A stretch of 64,000 nucleotides of DNA from Glandiceps talaboti (Eukaryota; Hemichordata; Enteropneusta; Spengelidae). The notes under the pieces were generated by a model. The model made no database searches, was not told the origin of the DNA, and worked only from the letters and a program-made list of their open reading frames with translations. Positions within the stretch are counted from its first letter, which is position 1; every line of letters begins with the position of its first letter. Where the stretch lies: the NCBI RefSeq assembly GCF_964340395.1, contig NC_135560.1:10694598-10758597 (forward strand), read 5' to 3'. A program made the translations under genes and the position numbers. Positions 1 through 13,490 of this stretch are shown in pieces.

Positions 1-3000
1 ACCCTGTTATTTTCAAATGTGTAAACAGAAAGCAACGACATTCTGTTTCATCCTACTCTGGAAGTTCAATCTAAAATTAATTCCACAACAGGTCTACTTC
101 AAAGAGTTCTGAGAGTTTGTGCAGTTAAATTTACAAATCTTAGCATGTATTATTAAAGTATTTCATCTCATCTATTGTAATGTCATTCACCAATAGCATG
201 AGTAGACAAAACCTGTTCACACATAATCCCCTTACATAACAGGAACAAAGTACAAACCATAGTTAAACAAACTCACATGTTCTGTCATGCTGTAAGCGCT
301 ACTTACATTGGAACATGGAAGTATAACAAACACCACTGTAAACCTAGATAGTTTTGCTACTAGAAGTTTACAGTCTTCAGCAAGTTCTCAAAGACTAATT
401 TTTACTAATTACCAGACTTGTTTTCATGTAAATGAAGACATTTTAGTCACTAGTAACTATTTTTGCATTTTTGGTTTCCCCGACATGAAAATAAGTTTAG
501 CAAAAATATCCAAGTTTACAATATATTTATAAAGTGTACAGCTGATCACACCATTACAATCCTAAATTATATTAGTGTACATATGATCATATTTCATTCA
601 AGATATATTACTGCACATATTTTATGTAAATCCCTTGCACTCACATGAGGTACTAACATGAAAAGATGGTTTAGCTCTGATTTACATGACTTTACAACAG
701 ATTACTTTTCTTTTCTTCAATTTTTTTCTTTTTTTCTTTTTAAGAACACTTGTCAAAGAGTATTTCACACTAATGGAAATGAAAACTGAAGGGTATGATC
801 TGATCACTGCCCCATTGCTGCTGCCCCCAAGTGGTTACTTTTGTAAAATCTTTTGTTCTTTCAATAAACGCCACGTCACAGACATGTATGGAATTTTGGC
901 TCTTGCCATTCCCCCACCCTACCCTATTTTCTAAAAAAAAAAAAAAGACCAAAAAGACCCCACATTATTGAACTCTAGGTTAGTCTATGCTGAAATCACT
1001 CCTGCTTCACAGATTCCTATCAAAACATAGATTCAACCATCCTAATACTAGTACACTTAGAAATTTATAATAGATCTATGCAGAACAGAAATTTGTGTAT
1101 GAATGCATTACATTTTTGTGTGTGTAAAATATTCCCAATTTTCTGCAACAAAAGGCTGAATTATATAAAGAAGAATTGGTCTCACATGTAAACACCCAGC
1201 AATCTCCAAGATTTTATACGAGTTTCCATTTTGTCACTCAAAACTACCACAGAATGTCGCTATTCCATGTCATTACTCATGCACGAACTTGAAGATCAAG
1301 ATCTCAATATCTGTTAAACATAGTTCACTTCTAAGTTCTTTGTATTTTCTATCATTTTTTTTAAACCAAAAAGGGGTCCCCCACAACTACAACCACCAAC
1401 ACCACCACCAACACCAACACCACACCCCAACCTACCCTCTAATTTGATTACCAGTACGTAGGGTGTGATAAAAAACTTTTGTGTATATGTGTTCACACTT
1501 TGGAAAATGTCGAACTATAGGCAGGAGATGTCAAATGATTCAAATAACTACGACAAATGTATGATAACGTAATCTTACACTTAAAGAATATTGACAGCAT
1601 AAATTATAATTTTTTTCCATGAACAACAATGGTGGGCTTGCCTTCTAGTTTGATATCTGTCTCAAAACAATCATTACAAGTTTTTCTGCACCACCAAGCA
1701 GTGTGCCCACCACACAGCAAATTTGATATACTACAATAATTTTTGTAACACAGCAATTTAGTGTTCACCCACCTCTTACTATGTAATGATTCAAAACACA
1801 AGAAAAGCCAGTTATCTGTATATCATTTTGGCACATAACAATTTTTTTTTTTAATGTGATCAGCAGGCACACTGCCAATCACAATGTCAATCCAACAAGA
1901 ATAGCTGTCAACGTATCATTCACAAAATTAGGATGTAGACTCTCCTTGATGGAAAATAACAATTATACAACTAATTTTGAATATTTGATCTCACCTGCAG
2001 AACTCATTCATTCGCGATAGTAGATAGAGCAGAAAGCATCCACATTGTTGAAACACACCCATTAACCCCGGAAATTCCATTTTTACATACATGTACACTG
2101 ACCACTGGACAATCAACCCAGTGATTACACTACATGGTTGCACCTACTTATATCAAGCTTCACACAAAAGACACAGGCACACAATAGAATATGATTATGA
2201 TAACTTAAATAATATGATAATTATACCTATAAGTGTATTTTAAACCAGAGATGATCACTAAGGACAGATGCCCAGTAAAATACAGGGTGCACAATGCATG
2301 GTAAATAGGTTTGGGTGCAAGTAACATGATAAAAAATGCCTACTAGTACTAGTTCAGATCATGACAGCAAATGGTGAGTAAATATTATAAGAGTAGTAAA
2401 CAATTCAATTGAAAAGACATTTTGTTTTTGCCAAAAGTCAGTAGATACGATGTTAACAGAAAACAATAAATAAAGAAATAAGTCATGGGTAGGATAAAGA
2501 TAAGTCAAAAACTGAAACAATTAAATAAGATACTAACACCTGGGAATCATCTCCTAAAAACATGTAAGTCACAAACCAGTTTTCTCTGATTCACCATGTG
2601 GGGGCACAATCAAAGGGGAGTCCTTCGCTAGTGAGTGTTAGTTTTCTTTTGAAAATAGCATGCAGTTTTAGATTTGATGTCTTAAAAGCGCCCTACCTAA
2701 TGTCAAAATACATGGAGAGTACAATGACAATTACTAGGTTCAAGCCTATTTTGAAGAAAAAACGAAATTGTAGTACCATACTGGAGTGTACATGGTCACT
2801 AAGTGAGTGCACTCCCGGTAGTTACGCCTATATCACCATCACTCAAGGTATTACACGCCAAAACATTACATTACATTATAAACTATAGTATATTAGTATT
2901 GTTTACTACAACAAAAACACAGAAATAGGGCAAAGCTAAACTATCCCGTGTAGAAGTAACTGGAAGTATGTTACTTCCAACAGACAGTTCATCACATTAT

Positions 3001-3028
3001 CTCTTTTTACTTCATGATAATAAAAACA
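1..3028. other. AT-rich DNA without a recognised gene
   Basis: No reading frame here has recognisable domains or convincing splice sites. A (CCA/CAA)-rich low-complexity tract lies at about 1378-1440. An AATAAA-like hexamer at about 863 and an A-run at 932-946 could be a transcript end or a retroposed tail, but neither is supported further. A short minus-strand frame at 1604-1801 is cysteine-rich (it includes C-x2-C-like spacing) but matches no family I can name. Confidence 0.6.
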
Positions 3029-3118
3029 ATGGATTCTCAAAAGAATGAACTGCCTGGCCTTGTCAATCTTGCACTTCCACAGCCTTCACGCCCATCTTCA
3101 GCTCACGTGGAGTCAAAG
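3029..3118 (+). CDS. candidate first coding exon, unknown gene
   Basis: An ATG at 3029 opens 30 codons (start MDSQKNELPG) that end exactly at a good donor, AAG|GTGAGA, with phase 0. The composition (Pro, Ser and Leu rich, no stop) looks coding, and a possible acceptor (ttccaacag) lies at 2974-2983. I do not recognise the protein and found no partner exon downstream on the plus strand, so this could be chance. Seen: frame, start and donor. Inferred: that it is an exon. Confidence 0.25.
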
Positions 3119-4224
3119 GTGAGAGATACCAGTATGACATAATAAAGTCTTGATAGAAGGATAACATATTGATGTAATAGGAGATTGAAGAGGTCAGTGT
3201 TATACAGGCCATAGATAATCACAATTCACCCGATGGCAGTTTTACTTCTAGTGATAAACTAACAGATTGCAAAACAATGTACACGTACCAATTTTCAGTC
3301 AGTTGAAATGTCTATGTGAAACAGTACAAGACAATATCTTCACTAATAAAATACATTCATCAGGTCCGTAAAACATAGTAATATTATAATTAGTTCTTGT
3401 ATCACTATGTCACTAATGGTAAAGCCAGCAAATGAACAGGCAAAAATTACTCTAATTGGAACCCTTGATCAATTTCAAAAGTACAGGAATGAATTATTTC
3501 TACAGTAAAAGACAATGTGATTATGTTGATGTATTTCCTTATGTAATTATAACAACATGTACTTAAGTATTGTTGTAGTACAGATGAAGCACACATGTAG
3601 CACACATGAACACAGGCAACCACTTGTTATGGCGTTATTTGATAGACATACTGTTTGAATTACATGGTGTACGAGTCAAAGGAATTGCAACATCATCACT
3701 AGGATCCACTGGAAACAGGAATTAGTTTCTATCTAATTTCAATTTGTTTGTCAATCTATGTACAGTATACTGGGACAGTATAATCATAACAATTGTTTTA
3801 TTCCTTCAATACAATTTTACTCACAATGGGATGACAAAGAAGCAAACATGATTATTATTAGCTGACAGGAAGGGAAAGTTCCAATTCATCAGAACTATAC
3901 TAACTATGCAGTCTTGTTATTTAAATCTATTAGTACACTGTCATTTTTTTGTATATATTGCTGCATTCTAATAAAACTGTACACATGCGTGATTACGAAG
4001 TCAATTGACAATTACAAAAAATTATAAAGTTGTTAAAATCTGAATCAACTAGGACAACAAAGTTGTTATATGTAATTATAAAGACAGTTTAGTACATCTG
4101 TAAGCTAGTTGAGTTTCCTCTAAAAAAATATGTTTTACCAGGATTACCTATCAAAACTTATGGTAAGGTATTGGGAAATCTACAGAAGGTTCCAGATTAC
4201 TCTGTTATTGAGGTTCCCATGCTA
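3119..4224. other. AT-rich DNA, nothing recognised
   Basis: I see no gene, RNA or repeat structure in this stretch. Confidence 0.6.
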
Positions 4225-4229
4225 AACCT
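4225..4229. repeat. target-site duplication, left copy (AACCT)
   Basis: This AACCT precedes the left terminal inverted repeat and is repeated at 5716-5720 directly after the right one. Confidence 0.5.
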
Positions 4230-5715
4230 CAGGGCTCGAAATTCGCGGTAGTCCCGCGTCCACAGACTACCAATGTTTGTCTCTGGGCTACCAAATTATG
4301 TGAGTGGTAGCCCAATTGGGCTACTAAGTTTTGAATGAAACTGTGACACCCTGACTCCGACACCTTCCCGGGTCGGGGGCCTCCGAGGTCGCAGTCCTGT
4401 GGGACGTGTTCTCGCCAAAATTAGCGTCAAAATCTGTGCGTCTTTTCCAAATTTGCATCCACACTACATGTATATCAAATGTACACGAAATACATGTACA
4501 CTGTACACGTCATTCTTCCGTTCATCGTATACACAGCTTGTACTTCCAAAATGTCACAACAAAACATTTATATGCAACAATATTCTGTATAGCGATTTAA
4601 TGTTATCTTTCTGTACTTTCAATTTCCCATGGTAATCACTCTCTGGAAATATGCTCTTCGGCCCGGGCCCTTTCGGCTCTTCTCGGAGTCGGAGTACAGT
4701 ACACTCTCGGTACAGCACTGCAGTAACTAAATTCCATTACATGAATGACAGCTTTAACTTTCAACTTGACAGAGACACAGTTGTAGTGGTGTTTGATAAA
4801 ATTTTATTCTAATGAGAACTGTTAACTTGGTATACACCTACAGATTCTTTTATTCTTGAACGATGCCTAAAACATTCCGTGTGTAAACCACGCTCACGCA
4901 ACCCCTGAGAGCATGCAGTGGTGAATGGTAAATTCACGTAATGCATTCGATCTAGTATAGTAGTAGCAAAGCTCAAAAGAAAGTTGAAGTTTTAGTGAGA
5001 ATGAAATGGTGACATGATGATTTGAATTTATATGAGTGAAGTTTTCAGCATGGACTGTCTGCTGATGTGGTCTTAGACTCTGTTTGATTATCCCTTCGCC
5101 CATGAATGGAAGGGGCTTTGCCGTAATGGTCGTCATGTATTGATACAAATCCTGTCTAACCCGTCTGTTAATAAGTAACCAATCACGTGGATAGATAATG
5201 ATAACAGCACATCGTTTCTAAACTACCCAAGACGTAGTCTCCACATCAGGAAATGGCCATGGGGCTTATGAAACTGTTTAAACGTTTTCCATACGTTGAA
5301 TCATATTCAAATTTTACAGGTCTCACTGCACCAAGAGATTTAGATAATAGTTACAAGTACGAACTGCGACTTCATGGTTTTTCTTCATTGCAATGATAAC
5401 CGTACGTTGTAACAGTAAGCCTCATACGGGGTCCCTCTTTATGACACGTCCCCAGAGACACATACATGCAAAAAATTGCGTTCCCAATGTCAAATATGGC
5501 ATGTAATACACACAAATAACGTGTTAACGTGACTCTTAAGTTTAATATTCAATCAATCATCGAATTCAATACATCATATAGTTACATATATACACAGACA
5601 CCATTAATTTAGGAATGCATGGATATGGGCTACCAGTCATTGCTCTCGGGCTACCAATTTTTAAAGATGGTAGCCCACCTGGGCTACCAAGAAAAAAACC
5701 GAATTTCAAGCCCTG
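4230..5715. mobile_element. non-autonomous hAT-like DNA transposon, ~1.5 kb
   Basis: The two ends are inverted: left CAGGGCTCGAAATTCG at 4230 and, on the opposite strand, CAGGGCTTGAAATTCG ending at 5715 (15 of 16 match). Both sides are followed inward by repeated gGGCTACCA/TGGTAGCCc blocks in inverted order (4297-4325 and 5628-5690). A 5 bp direct repeat, AACCT, flanks the element (4225-4229 and 5716-5720). CAGGG termini with a 5 bp duplication fit the hAT5-type group. The interior has a GC-rich patch (4345-4395, 4660-4700) and no transposase frame, so it would need a helper. Family assignment is inference from the ends. Confidence 0.6.
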
Positions 5716-5720
5716 AACCT
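5716..5720. repeat. target-site duplication, right copy (AACCT)
   Basis: Matches 4225-4229 and abuts the right terminal inverted repeat of the hAT-like element. Confidence 0.5.
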
Positions 5721-5908
5721 TCATATCAAAACTAAGCAAAACACACTGCTATCATCGTAAATATATTGGTCACATGACAATATACGCAGAACTGTTCTGG
5801 TCATTTCTTTAAATATTATAATTTTTTTTAAGTAACCCATAAACAATACAAGAAACATACATTTGTATTAGCTGGATGTGTTATAATAATATGACATATA
5901 TGCCTACA

Positions 5909-5911
<3 letters not shown>

Positions 5912-5977
<66 letters not shown>

Positions 5978-6346
5978 CTGTGTGATGTATGTATGTATGT
6001 ATGTATGTATGTATGTATGTATGTATGTATGTATGTATGTATGTATGTATGTATGTATGTACAATGTATGTATGTATGTTCTGTATGTATGTATGTATGT
6101 ATGTATGTATGTATGTATGTATGTATGTATGTATGTATGTATGTATGTACAATGTATGTATGTATGTATTTCTGTATGTATGTATGTATGTATGTATGTA
6201 TGTATGTATGTATGTATGTATGTATGTATGTATGTATGTATGTATGTATGTGTGTGTATGTTTGTACGTGTGTGTGTGTGACATGTATGATGTATGTATG
6301 TATGTGTCTGTCTGTCTGTCTGTCTGTATACATACATACATACATG
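5912..6346. repeat. compound microsatellite (TG)n-(TATG)n-(TCTG)n
   Basis: A (TG)n run from 5912 passes into a long (TATG)n array (about 5986-6250), interrupted by TACAATG and TTC variants, then (TCTG)n at about 6306-6328 and an inverted (CATA)n piece at 6328-6345. Long open frames on both strands here are produced by the repeat and are not genes. Confidence 0.95.
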
Positions 6347-6985
6347 CATGCATGTACAGCCTGTGCCTGTACCTGTGTCAGTGTGCACTTGTAAGTCTAT
6401 GCGGTGTGCTTCTTTGTAAAAATTGATCATATGCAAATATACTGAGAACTGTGAACACTGTGAATATCACTATATTGACACTAACATCAAAACAACATAT
6501 AATTGTTATTTAAATTTGTTGCTAAACACAAACCTACAATCCAGCTGGCCAATCACACATGAAAGAATTGTCAACTTCCGGCTACAAGACATCGAATTTC
6601 ACCAACACGCAACATTTACTACAATTCATGGATAAATCCGTGAACAATTATATGTAACTTCACGAAAAAATGGTCTGTTGGGTTTCCGACATATGTAATC
6701 ATACCACACAACTAACTGCGAAGTTCAATGTCATCTTTCCTACACTACACAGTCTACCGGTACTCTACGTAACATGCGTAACGCTACATTATTCATAGTA
6801 CGATGAACACAGATGACTACATTTAGATTTTTTCGGCTTATAACAAACAAAACGCTTAAATCAACGATTATTAAACAAAACAAAATTACAACCTTAGAAA
6901 TATCAAATATAACATCACTCATCAGAATATTTCAAAATTCAAATTTAATACTGTCGAATGCTAAAAATAAAAAAAATGATTTCTC
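6347..6985. other. AT-rich DNA, nothing recognised
   Basis: No coding signal or repeat structure is visible. The segment lies just left of the promoter-like patch. Confidence 0.5.
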
Positions 6986-7215
6986 ACCTAGTTCTTGATT
7001 CAAATTAAATAAAATTCACTTCCGCCCCAACCGTACGTTCTTTTATGTCCGACTGCCTTAAAATTGTCTTCCTTGTTGTTTTGCTTATAAAAATATTCAG
7101 TGTTGAATCGGCCAATGTCACCTCTTCGTGTACATCTTGCTTTCGATCATGGCGTAAATCGGGAACTTACGTCATACCACGACACTCCCATCGTGCATTG
7201 CGATATAAAGCCGCT
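6986..7215 (-). promoter_or_regulatory. candidate housekeeping promoter with possible first exon
   Basis: Three promoter-type motifs cluster: an ETS-like ACTTCCGCC at 7018-7026, a CRE-like TTACGTCA at 7168-7175, and TCCCATCGTGCATTGCG at 7187-7203, which fits the ZNF143/Staf site except for one base. On the minus strand a consensus donor (AACTAG|GTGAGA) sits at 6988/6987, which would suit a non-coding first exon of a gene reading leftward. No downstream coding exon was found, so the gene is unknown. Motifs are seen; promoter activity and direction are inferred. Confidence 0.35.
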
Positions 7216-10150
7216 TAGGAAACTCATAAAAAGCGATCAAACCCTTCAACACTTTGATGTTTATCAAACATACGACAGCTTGCTCGTACTAGTCCTCATA
7301 TCAACTCAACAAACTCATGATTTTCTTTAATTTATTAGATATATACTAAAATCAGAATATGCAAAACTTTATTGCGCCAATATCTACATATAAAATTGCC
7401 TTCTCGGCTATCGTATAAAACACATTCAAATGTTTGCCTTTCCTTCAGTTCTTCCACTCTCAGCTGTCAGTAGAAAATACAGTATGGTAGAACACAGATT
7501 TTTCATAAGTTGTCAAGGAGTGACAAAAGACAACAACTGGACAGCGTCTGTGTCGTAATACACTGTACATGCACTGTAAAGTTTATCTACCGTTTGATGA
7601 AAGGATTATATATGCAACATTCACGTGCGATCATTTACCTTACATGTACTAGCTTACCACTGTGCCAGGCCTATATCATCATTCAAAGTTCGTACCGCTG
7701 AGCATTTGTTGAACATCATAAACACTGGAGATTGCAAGTAAAATTGTCAAACTGAAAGTTTAACCATTACTATGTAAATTTCCAAAAGATTTATTTTAAC
7801 CACTAAAACCAGTAAAATATTATGCTAAATCTACCGGTTTTCACTTTAAATTTGATGATGCAACGAACTTCTTTGCACTGTGCCTGACAATAATGTAACA
7901 ACGACGTACCGAGTTAAGTGTGTGGAGACTTCCAATACCATATATATGCATATCTAGTATATATATATATATATATATATAATGATTCTAACAATATCAT
8001 AGCTTAGACCAAACAAAATCATAAGAATGAATCTAAATGAAATTAAGTGACCGTACAACTTACAACTTACAACTCGCAAAGCCACGCTGTTGCTGTCTCT
8101 ACTAGTACTACGATATAACTATCCATGTAAACCTGACTCAACCTTATTAAACCGAAGTCTACTCAGCAATAACATGTTATTGCCACTGGCAGACGGTTGT
8201 CGACACTGGGATGACCGAGCTTCATGAAGAATTAAAACAATCATGTACTTACGATGGTTTGTAGTAAAAAAAAAGACGATCCAGTACAGAAGAACTGTAA
8301 ACTGTCGATATACTTCAGAAATATGTATTCAAGATTTTCGATGTAGTTGTCACTTTTAGTCTCTGGGAGAAATCAGTCCTGTTTTGTTCCAAAACAATCA
8401 AGTGCACAATGATTGTAGATATATGTAGCATGTAAGATTGCTAATAAGGCGACCACTAGTACTGTCACAGTCAATGGAAAGACCCGAGTTGTAATGAAGG
8501 TATTAAAAGGTGTTCGAGTTTAAAACACTAGAAGAACATGTAAATATGGTGATTATATATCGCACGTGAGGAAGATAAAAGTTTGACGTCGACTTTTAAT
8601 TAGTATCAGATACAAGATTAAAGACAACGTCACCGTTACAACATTGGCGTTACGTCTTCGATAGATATCCACGAGTCACCGACAGTTCATGCTTTTGTCG
8701 CGTGATACCCTAAGATCGCGTGAAGACGACGTGTATCTGATCAATTTATTGAGATTGTTGGGAGGGAGGTGGTACGGTATTGGAAGGTATGATCTGATCT
8801 GCAGGTAAATGACTTAAACACACAAGTTTCAGTTATGTTATGTTTTGCGTTTGTTGTGAAAACTGCAGTCAGTCCAACCACACTGACGAATCAATTTGGA
8901 GAGTCGGACTTCAGAATGTAGAAAACGACTGGGTTTGATATTTGGAGAATAGAATGTGGAAAAGTCCTTTACTGATGTTATTGCCTTTATTAAAGACGCA
9001 TGTGCAGCAGTTATTGAACATTTCTGTATCAAAAATACATGGGACGAGCAGAACATATAAAGATAATGTTGAGAGATGTAATTTGAGATATTTCGTATGA
9101 ATGATTTATCTTCTCACCATCGATTTCTATGCCGGCTTTGTCTCCCTACCTACAGATCGCGATGTATTATGTCATTTCATTCAAGTTAACCATTATACAT
9201 TGGATATGAATTCCGACCTGTCATCAATAAAGCTTGAATGTCTACATTGCATGTCAAATACGATTTCTTTATGTGTGAGACATAATTAGGTACAGTGACT
9301 ATAGAATACAAACATCGATAGTAACTCATTGATCCATTGTTTTAATGTGTCTGCCTTTGTTTTGATTTGTGACTGTCCCTTCATTTTTTTTAAAACTGTA
9401 TTTATTGTATGCACTTTAATGAATATTGTGACCTCGTTTTTGAATATTTTTTTCATTTATGATATTTATCTTTCGACTGTCACTCAAAAATTGTCCACGT
9501 TGGGATAATACAGTTATATTGTCTTGTCTTGTATTGTATTGTATTTATTGTATTGCATAGTATATTGTATCGATTGATTTCTTTGTCAGGAATATCTATA
9601 GAGAGGAAGTGTTATAACATATGACATAATTAGTATCAAACTGTCACAACAACATATATACTGACCATGGGTGTGAAAATTACCAGTACTATACGGAAGT
9701 AGTGTCAACGAACTTTCATGATAATGTGTCATACTTTTTTGGTGTACTGTATAAGAACAAAAGTAGCTAGAAGAACATGGCAATTTGAATGACCTATATG
9801 CATACGACACCATGAAGAAGAGAGATTAATAAAAGAAACATCATGCGTATGTCAGCAGACACTGTGTGTATTGATACTCAGGGTCATATCTTCCGTACTA
9901 CTTGACCAATCACACACACAGTTCATGGAACTATTGTCAGGATCATGAGGGCTATCAAACGAGTCTGAGGAGACCGTGAAGATGCAAGAAGATCTAGACG
10001 ACAACACTTCTCGCAATCTGCATTACGATAATCAATAACTGATAGCGTACTTCTAGGGGTACAGCTAGCTGTAATCCGTGTAATTGCTGAATAAATACGT
10101 ATACTAAATACGTTACCGTTTTGTACTTAATTACGTTACAAATTTTGGTG
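7216..10150. other. AT-rich intergenic DNA
   Basis: Contains a short (TA)n run at 7958-7981 and TATTGTATTG-type low complexity at about 9520-9560. I see no gene, RNA or transposon ends. Confidence 0.55.
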
Positions 10151-10166
10151 TATATATATATACACC

Positions 10167-10257
<91 letters not shown>

Positions 10258-10347
10258 GCACACACACACACACATACACACATACATACATACATACATA
10301 CATACATACATACATACATACATACATACATACATACATACATACTC
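10151..10347. repeat. compound microsatellite (TA)n-(CA)n-(CATA)n
   Basis: TATATA repeats from about 10151 change to (CA)n near 10244 and then to (CATA)n until about 10347. Overlapping frames on both strands are repeat artefacts. Confidence 0.95.
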
Positions 10348-13300
10348 ACTCACTCTGGATTCTTCAAATTACCCAAAGATTAATATTGATTTTACCGTGC
10401 AGTACCAGAACCATTAAAAGTAAATGCTAGCATAATACAACACTCAATACAGAACAAACATGCTTAGAAGAGATCTTTTGAAGTGTGCATCGCGATCGAT
10501 ATCACGGTTTATAGATAAACTTATATACAGTATTCAAGGTATATAAATATATAACTTTATCGTGCATTTGGAAACTGTGGGTTGAACCTCAGGGTAAACA
10601 ACCACCATGGCTATGCTATCTAACGAGATCAAACAAAAATGAGAGAGAAAACGGAGATGCAGTGTCACGCCACAGTTACACAACTAGAATCAGTTTATAA
10701 TCTATGACTGTGGCCTTGTCTTATATTTGAATGACCTTTGAGGTGTTCGTATGTGTGCCTACGGTAAGAGGCACGGACTCGGCAATTCAAAACGTTCTGC
10801 TCACAGCAGGTACAAATGAACTAATTCCCCGTGCCATATATATATACATTTCTATAATTTTGGGAGTGGAAGTAAGGCTGATGTCTCCAAGTTGTCATTT
10901 TAATTCGATATATAAACAAACAACTGTTGACAAAAGTTATTTTAAAATTATGACCAGTGAATGAAAATGTTGGATGGATAATATGATCATCCGTACCTGA
11001 GTATTTAAGTCACCTAATGAAAGTTTGAAAGGTATCAATGACTCAACAGTCGACTTTTACGCATGACCGTATAGCTTTCTGCAAAAATAGTAATTATATG
11101 AACATGAATTTCTATTACATGTACTACCTTTCGGGAAATGGTTTGTGAATTGAAATGAAGCCAACGTGAGAAACAAATGAAAAGAATCGAAGAAAGGTAA
11201 ACGTAGAGATTACTTTACTGATACCCGTGAATAATGTACTGTCGGCCTACACGTATACCATATAAAACCTCCACCCACGGGTCTTTGCGTACACCAATAT
11301 GCAGTAACAACATTTCGACATTATGAGTCATCACTCCAAATAGATTACACTCCCAGATTACAATGATAGCTGTGACTTCAAATCTGTATAAACCAACGCT
11401 GCTAAGACATAAGACACACATTTCTGTTACATCTGTATTTCTCTATTTCAGGTATTGTCTATCTATGGTTGGGGTGAAGATCAACTCGGCAAAAGAGGGA
11501 ATATATAATCCGGTAATCTCCGACCGAACGTTAGAATCAAGGGATAATAAACAAGCCCCTTTGTTTCATTGCTGAATTTGTAACACAGACGTGTGTCCAA
11601 CGCCTATGGTTAAAATGGAAGACGTGGAGTGACTGATAATATATATGTTGTTTTGTTCAGTCACGTGTAAAACAGTGTGCCTTTACAGTACATTTAGTAA
11701 AGTAATCTCTACATCTACATTCGATTCTTTTCATTTGTTTTTGACGTTGACTTAATTACTTCCATTTACAAACATCTGCCGAAAGGTATTGCATGTAATT
11801 ATATATACATTCATGTTCATGTAATTATTGGGGAGAGCCTCCATGTTCTTTTGCGTGATTTTTTCACATGATTTTTACACAATAACAGATACTTTTTTGT
11901 GAAAAGTGTTAATTAAAGCCTGACATGTTAACGTTGATAGTTTTTATTTGTGTCTGACGGTTTTAAAACCGAGAACATCAACAACTTGCTATGACAGGGA
12001 GTGCAAATTCTCCCCACAAGTGGCAAGTACATGGGATTCTTTCGTTTTATTCCCAGCCACAAGGCAGCGGTGTACAATGTTCCTCCCAACAGAAGCCACT
12101 GAATCATTCAGTTACAGAACATTCTTTTCGAGAACTTGAACATATTGTAACATTAATACAACTGATTTTGATAATAGTTAGTTTTATTCGTAATTTCAGA
12201 TACAGGTTTCCATGATATAACCTCTGTAGTGAAGTACTGTTATTTTGTTACTGTTGGAGTCATGGCACACGACTGGTGATAAGATAAGCTGTCAGTGCAC
12301 ACCTAGACCTGTCATCATATTCATATCCATACACTACAATACAAGTAACCCTCAGCTGTTGATGTTTTTACATGTACATGTACATTTCAGTTCAGTGTTA
12401 TTATTACGAAATCAAAAGTGCTTAAGTTCTACCACAGATAAGTAATTGTGGTTCTACAGAATCCTCAGATCTCACCTGGCTGTTACATGTAGTGTGGTAT
12501 CTCTCTATCTAAATTCAAGAAAGATGAATGAGATTTATCACGATCCTGCAATTCTATACTAATCAACTGCTTTTTGATAAGTACTGATACATTCATTGCA
12601 CAAAGACATTAAAATGGCAATACTGATGCAAAACATTTAATCAACTATTTCTAAAGGGTAATTAGATGTGATAACCACATAAGGGACCAACGCACAATGT
12701 CGCACAGGCTCAATAAACATACATCGTTCATTTAGGACAAACCCCCTCTCCCCTCCCCCTAAATGGACATTCACGAGTGTGATATCACATGTTTATATAA
12801 ATAAAGCATTGACACTGTGTAAGTGATGTTTGTGTGTCATCTTTATGGTGTCTATTTCAGCATGAAACCTTGTGATCTGGCTCACTGATCTTGATAGCTT
12901 GGGCAAGCTGCTTCAAAAAGAGCTGTATATAAAAACCATGATAAATATATTAGTATATTATCAATGTTGATGCATGTCTTTGATGGCATTTGTGACTTGT
13001 ATCACTTTCTGGCATGTTAGCACTCCTGATGTATGCATAATAGTGATATTTCCTTTGCATTTTAGTGTCCATATGCCTTTAAATTATATCATTTTATTTA
13101 TTTATTTATGTATTATTTCTAAATACCAGGTTTGAGTGCTGGTTAACATCCCACCATACACATAAAATGTGCAAAACATTTAGTGTAAATTTGAATAGAA
13201 TCAACATATGTAAATATTACGTATAAGGCATTTCCATGACAACTTCTAATTTTGATTCATCATGTGACCTGATTGCATGATTTAAATATACCTAATTATG

Positions 13301-13384
13301 TATTCGACCAACCAAGCTTTATACAGGAATGCAATTTGAGACTAGCTCTGAATGGTCTGTGGATTTTTGCTTGCAGGATGAGTT
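10348..13384. other. intergenic DNA and POLK 3' flank
   Basis: No gene is recognised. Read on the minus strand, a cluster of AATAAA hexamers lies at about 13,087-13,105 (TTTATTTATTTATT on plus) and could be the main POLK polyadenylation signal. A stretch at 11,950-12,140 keeps an open frame of ~63 codons without recognisable features. Confidence 0.5.
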
Positions 13385-13389
13385 TTATT
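13384..13389 (-). terminator. AATAAA overlapping the POLK stop codon
   Basis: On the minus strand the POLK stop TAA (13385-13387) is embedded in CAATAAAAC, so a canonical poly(A) hexamer contains the stop. If used, the 3'UTR would be only some tens of bases. More AATAAA hexamers occur 280-300 bases further on. Confidence 0.4.
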
Positions 13390-13490
13390 GTACACCTGAG
13401 TTTGAAGATAAGAAGAAATGATCAAGTGTAGAGTTTCTTCTCGGCATGTTACTGGTTTCTTTCCTTCTCTTCTTTGATAAAGGGTGCTGG
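13385..13490 (-). CDS. POLK: POLK last coding exon (NLS and PIP box)
   Basis: Encodes [10 protein letters not shown] and NSTLDHFF, then SSNSGVQ and TAA. The end of human POLK is also a PIP-type TLDIFF, which supports this exon. Acceptor gcatctag. Confidence 0.85.

Noticed and set aside
1604-1801. Cys-rich minus frame as a piggyBac-type C-terminal finger
   Set aside because: Spacing of cysteines does not fit well and no transposase body adjoins it.
5828-6436. Long Tyr/Ile/His-Thr and Cys-Val-Met frames on both strands
   Set aside because: Products of the (TATG)n and (TG)n repeat; no stops can arise in the pure repeat.
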